A DNA stretch of 9,785 nt, from assembly GCA_026001225.1 (NCBI GenBank), contig BNZQ01000056.1:1-9785 (forward strand). Direction: 5' to 3'. The notes beneath the pieces were generated by a model. The model was not told the DNA's origin. It ran no database searches and saw nothing but the letters and a program-made list of their open reading frames with translations. This document shows positions 1-6,766 of this stretch, in pieces. Source of the stretch: Clostridia bacterium. Lineage in GTDB: Bacteria; Bacillota; Clostridia; Christensenellales; DUVY01. A program made the position numbers and the translations under genes. Within the stretch, counting starts at the first letter, position 1; the number at the start of each line of letters is the position of its first letter.

Positions 1-420
1 GGGCTTATCATCATTACGGGCTTGTTAAAGGGCGTCGGTTGGGGCTCGGTCATCTATGTATCTGCGATCAGCGGCATAGACATGAATCTGTACGAAGCGG
101 CGGAGATCGATGGCGCGGGACGGTGGCGTAAAATGTTTAACATTACGTTACCCTCGATCGCGCCCACGATTACGGTGTTTCTGGTGCTGTCGGTCAGCGG
201 AATTTTGAACAGCGGTTTCGATCAGATTTGGATTTTCCAGAATCAGGTTAATCTGGACAGGAGCGAGGTTATTGATACATACGTCTATAAATACGGCATT
301 ATCAATATGCGCTATTCCTATACGACGGCGATCGGCTTGCTCAAATCCTTGCTGGCCTTGATTTTACTTTCCGGCTCCAATTGGATCAGCAAGAAGGTCG
401 CGGGGAGGGGAATATTTTGA
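1..420 (+). CDS. ABC sugar transporter permease, LplB type (5' partial)
   Basis: C-terminal 139 residues of an inner-membrane permease of the CUT1 oligosaccharide ABC family; the reading frame is open from base 1, so the N-terminal half lies outside the window. The diagnostic EAA loop, which contacts the ATPase, starts near visible residue 32: EAAEIDGAGRWRKMFNITLP, matching the family pattern EAA...G.........I.LP. It is followed by hydrophobic segments (PTITVFLVLSVSGIL and the terminal GLLKSLLALILL). The ending with a short basic tail is typical of LplB-like proteins, the partner of YtcP-like permeases. It runs directly into the second permease gene: the TGA stop (418-420) overlaps a possible TTG start, indicating translational coupling. 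The family assignment is firm. The substrate is unknown; LplB was named for a lipoprotein of unclear substrate and relatives import varied oligosaccharides. Confidence 0.95.
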   Translation, partial: GLIIITGLLKGVGWGSVIYVSAISGIDMNLYEAAEIDGAGRWRKMFNITLPSIAPTITVFLVLSVSGILNSGFDQIWIFQNQVNLDRSEVIDTYVYKYGIINMRYSYTTAIGLLKSLLALILLSGSNWISKKVAGRGIF

Positions 421-422
421 GA

Positions 423-1295
423 ATGAAGAGGAGCAAAGCCGATAAAATCACCGACGCCGTCATCTGCGCCGCCTTTTTTCTGTTCGCGCTTATGATGATT
501 TATCCGATCTGGTACGTCCTGATCGGCGCGTTCAACGAGGGGTTGGATTATACTGCCGGCGGCGTCTATCTGCTCCCGCGCAAATTCTCCCTTGATAATT
601 TTCAATTGATTTTCGCGGACGTAAGGCTATGGAATGCATACGGAATCACCGTGTCCCGCACGGTTTTGGGAACCCTGACCGCGCTGCTTTTCACCTCGTT
701 CGTGTCCTACGGTATGTCGCGGCCGGAGCTGCCGTTCAAACGCTTTTTCTTTTGGGCGAATATCTTCACCATGTTTTTCGGCGGCGGCCTGGTGCCGTTC
801 TTTTTAATCATCAAAACTCTGGGACTGTACGACAACTATTTGCTCTATATCATTCCCTGCGCGTATTCAGTGTATCATATGATTATCATCTCCAACTGTT
901 TCCGTTCGCTGCCGAACGATTTACACGAGTCGGCAATGGTTGACGGCGCATCGGAATTCCGCGTCTATATGAGTATTTATATGCCGCTGTCCAAGCCGAC
1001 TATCGCCACCGTCGCGTTGTGGGTGGCGATCGGACATTGGAATTCCTATTTTGACACGATGGTTTACACGAGCAATAAATCGCTTTGGACGCTGCAGTTT
1101 TATATGCTGAAGCTCATCAACTCCGCAAGCATACCGAGCGGCGTCACCCTGCCTGCGGAGGTGTTTGACCGGCTCACGCCGCAATCGGTGACCTATGCCG
1201 CCATTATCGTGAGCATTATTCCCGTGCTGCTGCTTTTCCCGTTCCTGTCAAAGTACTTTGAAAAGGGTATTATGATAGGCTCATTGAAAGGATAA
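423..1295 (+). CDS. ABC sugar transporter permease, YtcP type
   Basis: Second membrane subunit (290 aa) of the same CUT1 transporter. About six hydrophobic segments can be read: near residues 8-35 (VICAAFFLFALMMIYPIWYV), then around the ITVSRTVLGTLTALLF, WANIFTMFFGGGLVPFFLII, YLLYIIPCAYSVYHMIIIS, PTIATVALWVAIG and AAIIVSIIPVLLLFPF stretches. The EAA loop is at about residues 169-190 (ESAMVDGASEF...MPLSKP), with the conserved Gly at 175. The C-terminus (KGIMIGSLKG) matches the usual YtcP ending. Start choice: ATG 423 lies 14 bases after the GGAGG at 404-408. An in-frame TTG at 417 lies only 8 bases after it and overlaps the upstream stop (TTGA), adding two residues, so TTG may be the true start. 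Six membrane spans plus the EAA loop make the family assignment secure; no substrate can be inferred. Confidence 0.95.
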   Translation: MKRSKADKITDAVICAAFFLFALMMIYPIWYVLIGAFNEGLDYTAGGVYLLPRKFSLDNFQLIFADVRLWNAYGITVSRTVLGTLTALLFTSFVSYGMSRPELPFKRFFFWANIFTMFFGGGLVPFFLIIKTLGLYDNYLLYIIPCAYSVYHMIIISNCFRSLPNDLHESAMVDGASEFRVYMSIYMPLSKPTIATVALWVAIGHWNSYFDTMVYTSNKSLWTLQFYMLKLINSASIPSGVTLPAEVFDRLTPQSVTYAAIIVSIIPVLLLFPFLSKYFEKGIMIGSLKG

Positions 1296-1305
1296 ATATT
1301 CAAAC

Positions 1306-1339
1306 AAGGAGGATGTTTTTTATGGAAAGGAAAGGAGGG
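1306..1339 (+). promoter_or_regulatory. Two tandem ribosome binding sites at the binding-protein start
   Basis: AAGGAGG at 1306-1312 sits 9 bases before ATG 1322 and directly abuts ATG 1313. A second AAAGGAGGG at 1331-1339 sits a few bases before ATG 1343. All three ATGs are in one frame. The first site favours 1322. The second would give the more conventional signal-peptide start MKKALLLLL. Which is used cannot be decided from sequence. Confidence 0.6.
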
Positions 1340-3079
1340 CTTATGAAAAAAGCGTTATTGCTTTTGCTCGTCGCGGTGTTGGCTGTTTCGGCTTTTGCTT
1401 GCAACAAAAAGAACAATCTGCAGGGCGACGAATTTTTGGATCAGTTCCAAAACGTGCCCGACGACGGCAAGCCGAGTTGGGAGTTCGACCAATCGGAATA
1501 CGATTTTACATGGTATCTGAACGCATCCTGGATGGAGTGGCCGACCAACGGGATAGACATGGTGTCTAGGGTGATTCGGGAAAAGACCGGGTGCAATATC
1601 GAGATTCTGACGCCCGCGGACGACAGCAACACCGAGCTGTCCACCATGATCAGCTCGGGCAGCCTGCCCGACGTCATCAGTGTGCAGGCCGAGCTTTTGT
1701 ACGCGAATCAGCTTGCGGATCAGGGGTACGTGTATTCTCTCGATACCCTCATGGAGCGTTTCGCGCCCTCGATGAAGCCGCGCTATCACGAACAGCAAAG
1801 GGACGTATACGATTGGTTTAAACGCGGCGGGCAGCTGTACGGCATACCCAACCTGAGCTATTCGGACTACTATCTCGGGGATACGAAGCTCGCGCCCAAC
1901 GGCGGCATTCTTGTGCGCGAGGATTGGTACAACGAGGTCGTGACGAATATCGGCGAGGATATGACGACTAAGGAGAGCTTTATTAAGGGCTGCGCGTACA
2001 TAAAAAGCCGGCACGCCAATGCGATTCCCGTACAGCTCGACCCGTTTATCGCTTCGGGCAATCAGTCGGTTTTATGGCTCAGCGAGTATTTCGCCGTTCC
2101 GTTTGAAAAGGAAAACGGGGAATACAATTATCAAATTACCGACCCGCGTTACGAGGAGGTTTTGACCTTTTTGAATTCGTTGTATACGGGCGGCTATATC
2201 GCGGACGCCAACTTGACGGCCAACACGGACTCGGTGACCCGCAATCTCTCTCAAGGGAACGTGTTCGTGTCGATGGCGACGCCGCAGAACTATAACGGCT
2301 CGTTCCGCAACTGCTTTGAAAAGGGCATTACGTATGTGCCGCTCGTTTTGCGCAACGACGCGGGCGACGACCCCGTACTCCGCGATTTGAGGGGGAAGGG
2401 CTACCTGCTTTCGATGATCACGCGAAAGTCTGCGCGTCCCGACAAAATTATCAAGGTTTTCGATTTCCTCACGAGTGAGGAAGGGCAGCTGCTCATCAAC
2501 TTCGGCGTGGAAAACGACACCTTTATTTGGGATGCGAATCATGAGAAGATTGTCTGGACGGAAAAGTATCTCGCAGATTACGAGAATAACGATACGACGA
2601 AGTACGGCTTCGGTCTCTGCAATATGTTGCTCAATCAAGCCTTTTTCGACAAGGTTGCGCCCGCCGGAACCGCTGCAAAAAAGGCGTACAGCATTTATAT
2701 CAACAATCTGAAGCGTCCGCTTTGCCCGTACAGCCATGATTACAACGTTTCGGTGTTAATGCCCGACACGACCAGGAGCGATTATTTTTCGTATGTGGAA
2801 AAGCGCGAAAACGTCAACAACATTTGGGGCAGATTTTTACCGGGTATTATCAGCTCGGCGTCTGCGGGAAAAGCGATCGAGAAGTACAATTCCACCGTCG
2901 CGAGTATGAAAAATAACGATTTGGATTTTGTCGTCGGATTTATGAACGATTCCTATGCGCGGGCGAAAACCGCCATGAGCGTGACCAAGGGCTGGCCGCC
3001 GTTCCGGACCGGATATACGAAGGCCTCCACGGGACCGAACGGCGATTTCAGCTATTGGCAGGACGCCGTTCACGCCTAA
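1322..3079 (+). CDS. ABC transporter solute-binding lipoprotein, LplA type
   Basis: Extracellular substrate receptor (585 aa from this start) for the two upstream permeases, anchored to the outer face of the membrane. The signal peptide has a basic start (MKK), a Leu/Val/Ala core and the lipobox-like AFAC, with lipidated Cys27. The mature protein starts with a charged linker (NKKNN). The rest reads as a family 1 solute-binding fold: an early segment with EILTPADDSN and ISSGSLPDVISV, where the 'SG.LPD(V/I)' element is typical of the family, then aromatic patches (QLYGIPNLSYSDYY, ILVREDWYNE) as expected for sugar stacking. Its length slightly exceeds the usual 500-560 residues of LplA-like receptors. 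The start is ambiguous (1313, 1322 or 1343, see the tandem ribosome binding sites); 1322 has the best-spaced site. It lies 26 bases after the YtcP-type permease. No ATPase gene follows, which is usual for CUT1 loci that share an MsmX/MsmK-like ATPase encoded elsewhere. Confidence 0.93.
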   Translation: MERKGGLMKKALLLLLVAVLAVSAFACNKKNNLQGDEFLDQFQNVPDDGKPSWEFDQSEYDFTWYLNASWMEWPTNGIDMVSRVIREKTGCNIEILTPADDSNTELSTMISSGSLPDVISVQAELLYANQLADQGYVYSLDTLMERFAPSMKPRYHEQQRDVYDWFKRGGQLYGIPNLSYSDYYLGDTKLAPNGGILVREDWYNEVVTNIGEDMTTKESFIKGCAYIKSRHANAIPVQLDPFIASGNQSVLWLSEYFAVPFEKENGEYNYQITDPRYEEVLTFLNSLYTGGYIADANLTANTDSVTRNLSQGNVFVSMATPQNYNGSFRNCFEKGITYVPLVLRNDAGDDPVLRDLRGKGYLLSMITRKSARPDKIIKVFDFLTSEEGQLLINFGVENDTFIWDANHEKIVWTEKYLADYENNDTTKYGFGLCNMLLNQAFFDKVAPAGTAAKKAYSIYINNLKRPLCPYSHDYNVSVLMPDTTRSDYFSYVEKRENVNNIWGRFLPGIISSASAGKAIEKYNSTVASMKNNDLDFVVGFMNDSYARAKTAMSVTKGWPPFRTGYTKASTGPNGDFSYWQDAVHA

Positions 3080-3115
3080 AAAACCGATGACCGACAAGAA
3101 GAAGGAGAAGCGAAC

Positions 3116-4039
3116 ATGCAAAAAAAACTCAAATATATCATTGATACGGATATCGGAGACGATATAGACGATGCGTTTGCCGTGGCGTTCGCGGCGAACG
3201 CAGGACTGAACCTGATCGGCATTACGACGGTTTTCAGAAATTCCGTTCAGCGCGCGCGCATGACCAAGCGGCTGCTCGCGTTGTGCGGCCGCACCGATAT
3301 CCCCGTTTACGCCGGAGTAGACCAGCCTTTTGTGCAGAGAATAGAGAACCTGCTGCCCAAGGAGATGATCGAAAAGGAAATGGCAAAGGGCTACTATGAG
3401 CTGCCGCAGTATATGCCGGAAATGGACGCCGTCGGCTATAACGACGACAGGCACGCCGTCGATTTTATCATCGAATCGGCCGAAAAATACGGAAAAGAGC
3501 TGGTGCTGATTCCGATAGGGCCGTTTACAAATATCGCTATGGCGATCCGAAAGGCGCCCGAAATCATGAAAAACGTCGGGGAAATACGGCTGATCGGCGG
3601 CTTTTATTTTCAAGACGTTCCCGAATGGAACGTCGCCTGCGACCCCGAGGCCGCGCGGATCCTTTATACATTCGGTATACCGATCAAGGCGGTGGGGATC
3701 GACATTACGACCAAATGCCCGCTTTCGCAGGAGGACGTGGCGGATTTGCGCAGAGCCTGTGACGGCGGCAACGCGCTGATTTGCAGGATGATGGACAAGT
3801 GGTTTGCGCATTACGGGCAAAAGGCGCCGATCATGCACGACCCCTTGGTGATCGCGAGTATTTTGGACGACGGGGTCGTGGGCTATGAGGACAAATACGT
3901 GCTGATCGGTCTGGAGGGTGCGCAAAGGTGCAAGACTGTCGTCGAGGACGCGCCGTCGCCGCTCAACGCCAAAATATCCGTAGGCACGGCGGTGGACAGC
4001 GGAAAATTCGTCAAACTGTTCAAGCAATACATCGGGTAA
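3116..4039 (+). CDS. Nucleoside hydrolase (IunH-like N-ribohydrolase)
   Basis: Cytoplasmic hydrolase (307 aa, normal family length, no signal peptide) of the inosine-uridine nucleoside N-ribohydrolase family, which splits the N-glycosidic bond of ribonucleosides with Ca2+. The N-terminal metal site is DTDIGDDIDDAFA (residues 10-22), the variant with two extra residues compared with DxDPGxDD that is common in bacterial paralogues. Other hallmarks are GPFTNIA with Thr138 (a Ca2+ ligand in the family), EWN (170-172) followed by DPEAA, which contacts ribose, and MHDP with His241 and Asp242 (base-side catalytic His and Ca2+ Asp). All expected catalytic positions are present, so the enzyme is probably active. 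AGGAG at 3103-3107 lies 8 bases before ATG. Placement right after a sugar-type binding protein suggests it processes an imported riboside or ribosyl-like glycoside. Base preference (purine or pyrimidine) cannot be told, and some relatives in sugar loci may act on other N- or O-glycosides. Confidence 0.94.
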   Translation: MQKKLKYIIDTDIGDDIDDAFAVAFAANAGLNLIGITTVFRNSVQRARMTKRLLALCGRTDIPVYAGVDQPFVQRIENLLPKEMIEKEMAKGYYELPQYMPEMDAVGYNDDRHAVDFIIESAEKYGKELVLIPIGPFTNIAMAIRKAPEIMKNVGEIRLIGGFYFQDVPEWNVACDPEAARILYTFGIPIKAVGIDITTKCPLSQEDVADLRRACDGGNALICRMMDKWFAHYGQKAPIMHDPLVIASILDDGVVGYEDKYVLIGLEGAQRCKTVVEDAPSPLNAKISVGTAVDSGKFVKLFKQYIG

Positions 4040-4075
4040 GGTAAAAGGGTTTTATCATTTTTATAACCGGTCATT

Positions 4076-4098
4076 GGACCTTTGGGACACAAAGGTCT
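4076..4098 (+). terminator. Intergenic hairpin, possible weak terminator or mRNA-processing site
   Basis: GACCTTTG (4077-4084), a five-base loop GGACA, and the perfect complement CAAAGGTC (4090-4097) make an 8-bp stem, extendable by a G-T pair (4076/4098). Only TTT and then GATAAT follow, so the U-tract is poor for a classical rho-independent terminator. It sits in the longest gap of the operon (4040-4128), between the nucleoside hydrolase and the secreted-protein genes, just before the AGGAGG at 4116-4121. It could lower downstream expression, stabilise mRNA ends or shape ribosome access. I see no convincing promoter in the same gap. Confidence 0.5.
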
Positions 4099-4128
4099 TT
4101 GATAATAAAAATCTCAGGAGGATTTGTA

Positions 4129-5595
4129 ATGAGAAACAGGATCAGGACAGCGGGCATAAGCATTGCGCTCTGCGCCGCGCTTGTGCTGGGAGGTCTCGGC
4201 ATTACCGGGCGCACCGCGTTTGCGGAAGGACCGGTCGTGTCGGAGATCAACGGGGTCGCGCTCACGCAGCGCGCCGCAGAGCAAGGCGTATACAAGGAGG
4301 GCGGGCTGATCATCAATCGGTTCGAGGCGACGGGTAGCGTCACGGCGACGGCGGACATTACGGATTTTACGTATATCATGCTTGAGTACTACAATCCGAC
4401 GGGCGCTGCGTGGCCGTTTGTGTTCAAAATTCAGGACACAACCCCCGTGCAGACGTATACCACCGAAAGTACCGTTCCCTATAAACGTTTGGATACGGCG
4501 TTTGAGGAGGTTTCCGAGGCTACGACGACCGGGTATTTGGCACCCGGAGTGAGCACGGCCGGTTGGTTGGTGTTTCCGCGCGGCATTTTCCGCGATATCG
4601 AAACATTCGGGACGACGCTCGCGGCGATCTATCTTCTTCTGCCTTGCACCGCGGTGAACCAGGACGGCGTAACGGCCCTGCACTTCGGTCGTATCAAGGC
4701 TTTGTTCGGCACGGACACGTTCAACGGCGGCACGGTCATCAGCAACACGGCGTTGTGGGACGATGGCGATTTCGCGCCGCGCACCGTAGCGTCGACGGGC
4801 GGAGCCGACGGCGGCGCACTGGTTTCGGTGGAAAGGTGCGCCATTCCCACGGTTACCCCCCCCATTGTCTGCGATTTCGGTGACGTTCGGATTTTAGAGG
4901 ATTTCGACACGGGCTATCCCGCGGACGAAACGACCTATAACGCCGCGCTGAACGCAAAGGCATACGATGCGGTCAGAGGAATCAACGTCGGCCGGTACGC
5001 GGCGGCCTCGGCGGAGGGCAACGCGCTCAGGTTTAATATCGTCGCCCCGCGTGAGGACAGACCGGACGATTACGGCGTCATCACGCTTACGCCAAAAACT
5101 GCCGTCTATAAATGGTCGCATTGGGCGAACGACGGCGGCGAGGCGGAGGGCTTGACGTTTTGGGTAAAGAATTTAAGCCCCGTGCCCGTCGGAATCGGCT
5201 TTCAGCTGGATGAGTACGACCCGGATCAGAACGTTTCCGAGGACTACCGCGGCGAGCGTTGGACCTTGGGGTACGGTACTCGGATTCTTTTGCTGGAAAC
5301 CGCGACGCAAAAGCAGTTCATGGTGCAGGCGGGCGACAATTTCAATATCCCCGCAGGTTTCGAGGGCTGGGCGCGTATTCCGTTCTCTGCGTTTGAAAAG
5401 GCATGGTGGTGCAGCTGGGGCAACGATACGCTGGACCTTGTCAGGATTCCGCAGTTCGGAATCTCCTTTAACACGGTCGTCAATATGGGTTTGAGCTTTG
5501 CGTTGGACAGCATAGGCGTATATTACAACAAAACGTCGGTAAAGTCGCTATTCCGCAACAACGGAAGCTCGATTGCCGAAAATATGGAGGGTTAA
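4129..5595 (+). CDS. Secreted protein with two beta-sandwich-like modules, putative carbohydrate binding
   Basis: Exported protein of 488 aa with a Sec signal peptide: basic RNRIR, a long Ala/Leu/Gly core and cleavage after TAFA (about residue 32). It has no lipobox, unlike its lipoprotein neighbours, and no C-terminal anchor, so it is probably released or wall-associated. Two modules can be seen. One is about residues 34-215 (with DITDFTYIMLEYYNP, AGWLVFPRGIF, LHFGRIKALF). The other is about 255-475 (with ILEDFDTGYP, GLTFWVKNL, GFEGWARIPFSAF, FALDSIGVYYN). Phrases such as 'GW.RIPFS.F' and 'D.IGVYY' occur in jelly-roll carbohydrate-binding modules, and each module repeats the order strand-rich region, 'GW' strand, terminal 'IG/FG' strand, hinting at an internal duplication. 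No catalytic motif was recognised. AGGAGG at 4116-4121 fixes the start at ATG 4129 (7-base gap). The glycan-binding role is inferred from module style and context, not from a firm family match. Confidence 0.68.
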   Translation: MRNRIRTAGISIALCAALVLGGLGITGRTAFAEGPVVSEINGVALTQRAAEQGVYKEGGLIINRFEATGSVTATADITDFTYIMLEYYNPTGAAWPFVFKIQDTTPVQTYTTESTVPYKRLDTAFEEVSEATTTGYLAPGVSTAGWLVFPRGIFRDIETFGTTLAAIYLLLPCTAVNQDGVTALHFGRIKALFGTDTFNGGTVISNTALWDDGDFAPRTVASTGGADGGALVSVERCAIPTVTPPIVCDFGDVRILEDFDTGYPADETTYNAALNAKAYDAVRGINVGRYAAASAEGNALRFNIVAPREDRPDDYGVITLTPKTAVYKWSHWANDGGEAEGLTFWVKNLSPVPVGIGFQLDEYDPDQNVSEDYRGERWTLGYGTRILLLETATQKQFMVQAGDNFNIPAGFEGWARIPFSAFEKAWWCSWGNDTLDLVRIPQFGISFNTVVNMGLSFALDSIGVYYNKTSVKSLFRNNGSSIAENMEG

Positions 5596-5599
5596 GGCT

Positions 5600-6763
5600 A
5601 TGAAAATTAAAAGAATTATCCTTTTTCTGATCTGCATTGCGGTAATGACGGCCGTTCTTACGGCTTGCAAAAAGCCCGGTCCGTCCGATCCGTCCGATCC
5701 GGGCGATAACGGAACGCCGCAAGAGCAGCTTGTTCCGAAAACGGCATACGGCGTGGATTATTTGTTTCCCGAATACGAGGGCTTTTATGCCGCCGCGCCC
5801 AACATTATCGAGGACGGCGCGGCGCGGTACGTCGTCTATAACACCAACAAGACGAAAAACTCAAGCGACGCCGTGCTTGCCGCCCGCAAAGCGGTTCTGC
5901 AGAGCGGTAAGTGGGTTTACGGCGAGCAGAGCATCATTTTAGAGCCGTCCGCAGGTAAGTGGGATTCCGCGCGCGTGCTGAATGCCGATATTGTCGAGGG
6001 TAAGTTTACGTATAGCGGCACGGAATACAAATACCTCATGGCGTATCAGGGCAACGGAATCACGGCGGAGAAACGCTTTAAAATAGGGCTTGCGTTCTCC
6101 AACGATATTCTCGGCAACTGGGTGAAGACGGACGCGCCTTTTATCGACTATGACTATGAGTCCGAGGGCGATGCATACGGCGCGGGACAGCCCAGCTTGT
6201 TGAGTATCAACCGGCAGGGGCAGATCATGCTGTTCTATGCGCACGGCAGCAGTCTACTGACCTCGACGCGGTTTGTCGAGGCCGACCTCTCCGACTTCTC
6301 CGTTCCGCTGGTTTCGGGCTATGTGACCGTGCCGTTCGCTGGCTGGCCGGTCGACGGAAATCCGCTGCCCATGATCAACAATGCGGATTTCGGCTATGAC
6401 CCCGTCAGCGGCTATGTCGTGGCGGTCAAGGACGGCTTTCCGTATGCGGGCACCAATCCCGCGACGGCGACAAAGGTCGAGATTGCAAAAATATTGCTCG
6501 ACGATTTGTTTGAAACCGACGGCGCGTGGAGAACGGTTGTGCCGGTTATCAACGATTTGGATTTGGCGACGCAGGGCAATACGGGCTGGAAGCGCGTGCA
6601 TTCGGCTTGCATGGTGACAAATTCCTTCGGCGAGCTTTCTGCGGAGGCGCTTGAAATCGGTTTCACGTCGGGCAAGGCCGCAACCGACCCGTCGGACGAA
6701 AGCTGGAAATTTTACGACGGCGTTCATGCCTTTGCGGTACCCGACGCCTTGAGGGAGGATTAA
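5600..6763 (+). CDS. Beta-propeller lipoprotein, GH43-like, divergent paralogue 1
   Basis: Surface lipoprotein of 387 aa: lipobox LTAC with lipidated Cys23, then a Pro/Ser/Asp/Gly linker (KPGPSDPSDPGDNG). The body shows five blade-like repeats, each starting with a short xP/xD turn and strands ending in YxxxY-type patterns: APNIIEDGAARYVVYN, LNADIVEGKF..EYKYLMAY, GQPSLLSINRQGQIMLFYA, NNADFGYDPVSGYVVAV and RVHSACMVT. The pattern resembles five-bladed GH43-like glycosidases and relates clearly to the next two genes (shared GKF.Y..TEYKYLMAY.GN, SND...W.K). It lacks the first-blade Asp typical of GH43 (APN replaces DP) and has Asn where the paralogues have Asp in the second blade (LNAD against CDPS). 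Asp263 and His334 are kept in all three proteins. GGAGG at 5586-5590, inside the end of the preceding gene, lies 9 bases before ATG; the intergenic gap is four bases. It may bind glycan rather than cut it. GH117 or GH130-like folds are alternatives. Confidence 0.78.
   Translation: MKIKRIILFLICIAVMTAVLTACKKPGPSDPSDPGDNGTPQEQLVPKTAYGVDYLFPEYEGFYAAAPNIIEDGAARYVVYNTNKTKNSSDAVLAARKAVLQSGKWVYGEQSIILEPSAGKWDSARVLNADIVEGKFTYSGTEYKYLMAYQGNGITAEKRFKIGLAFSNDILGNWVKTDAPFIDYDYESEGDAYGAGQPSLLSINRQGQIMLFYAHGSSLLTSTRFVEADLSDFSVPLVSGYVTVPFAGWPVDGNPLPMINNADFGYDPVSGYVVAVKDGFPYAGTNPATATKVEIAKILLDDLFETDGAWRTVVPVINDLDLATQGNTGWKRVHSACMVTNSFGELSAEALEIGFTSGKAATDPSDESWKFYDGVHAFAVPDALRED
5681..5698 (+). repeat. 9-bp tandem repeat in the lipoprotein linker
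   Basis: CCGTCCGAT occurs twice head to tail and encodes the PSD units of the Pro/Ser/Asp spacer just after the lipidated Cys. A related but longer repeat sits in the linker of the next gene, so these spacers probably grow or shrink by slippage. Confidence 0.7.
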
Positions 6764-6766
6764 CAA

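Noticed and set aside
2837..4027. Long minus-strand open frame (396 codons) antisense to the nucleoside hydrolase
   Set aside because: It lies opposite two well-supported genes, its translation is Arg/His/Val-rich with no recognisable motif, and no ribosome binding site supports it. It is a by-product of codon bias on the other strand.
4099..4128. Earlier in-frame TTG start for the secreted protein
   Set aside because: It would place the AGGAGG site inside the gene and add ten residues before the basic signal-peptide start; ATG 4129 has a 7-base spacing to AGGAGG.
4040..4128. Internal promoter before the secreted-protein gene
   Set aside because: TTGGAC (4074) and GATAAT (4101) resemble -35 and -10 boxes but are 21 bases apart; other pairings are also badly spaced.
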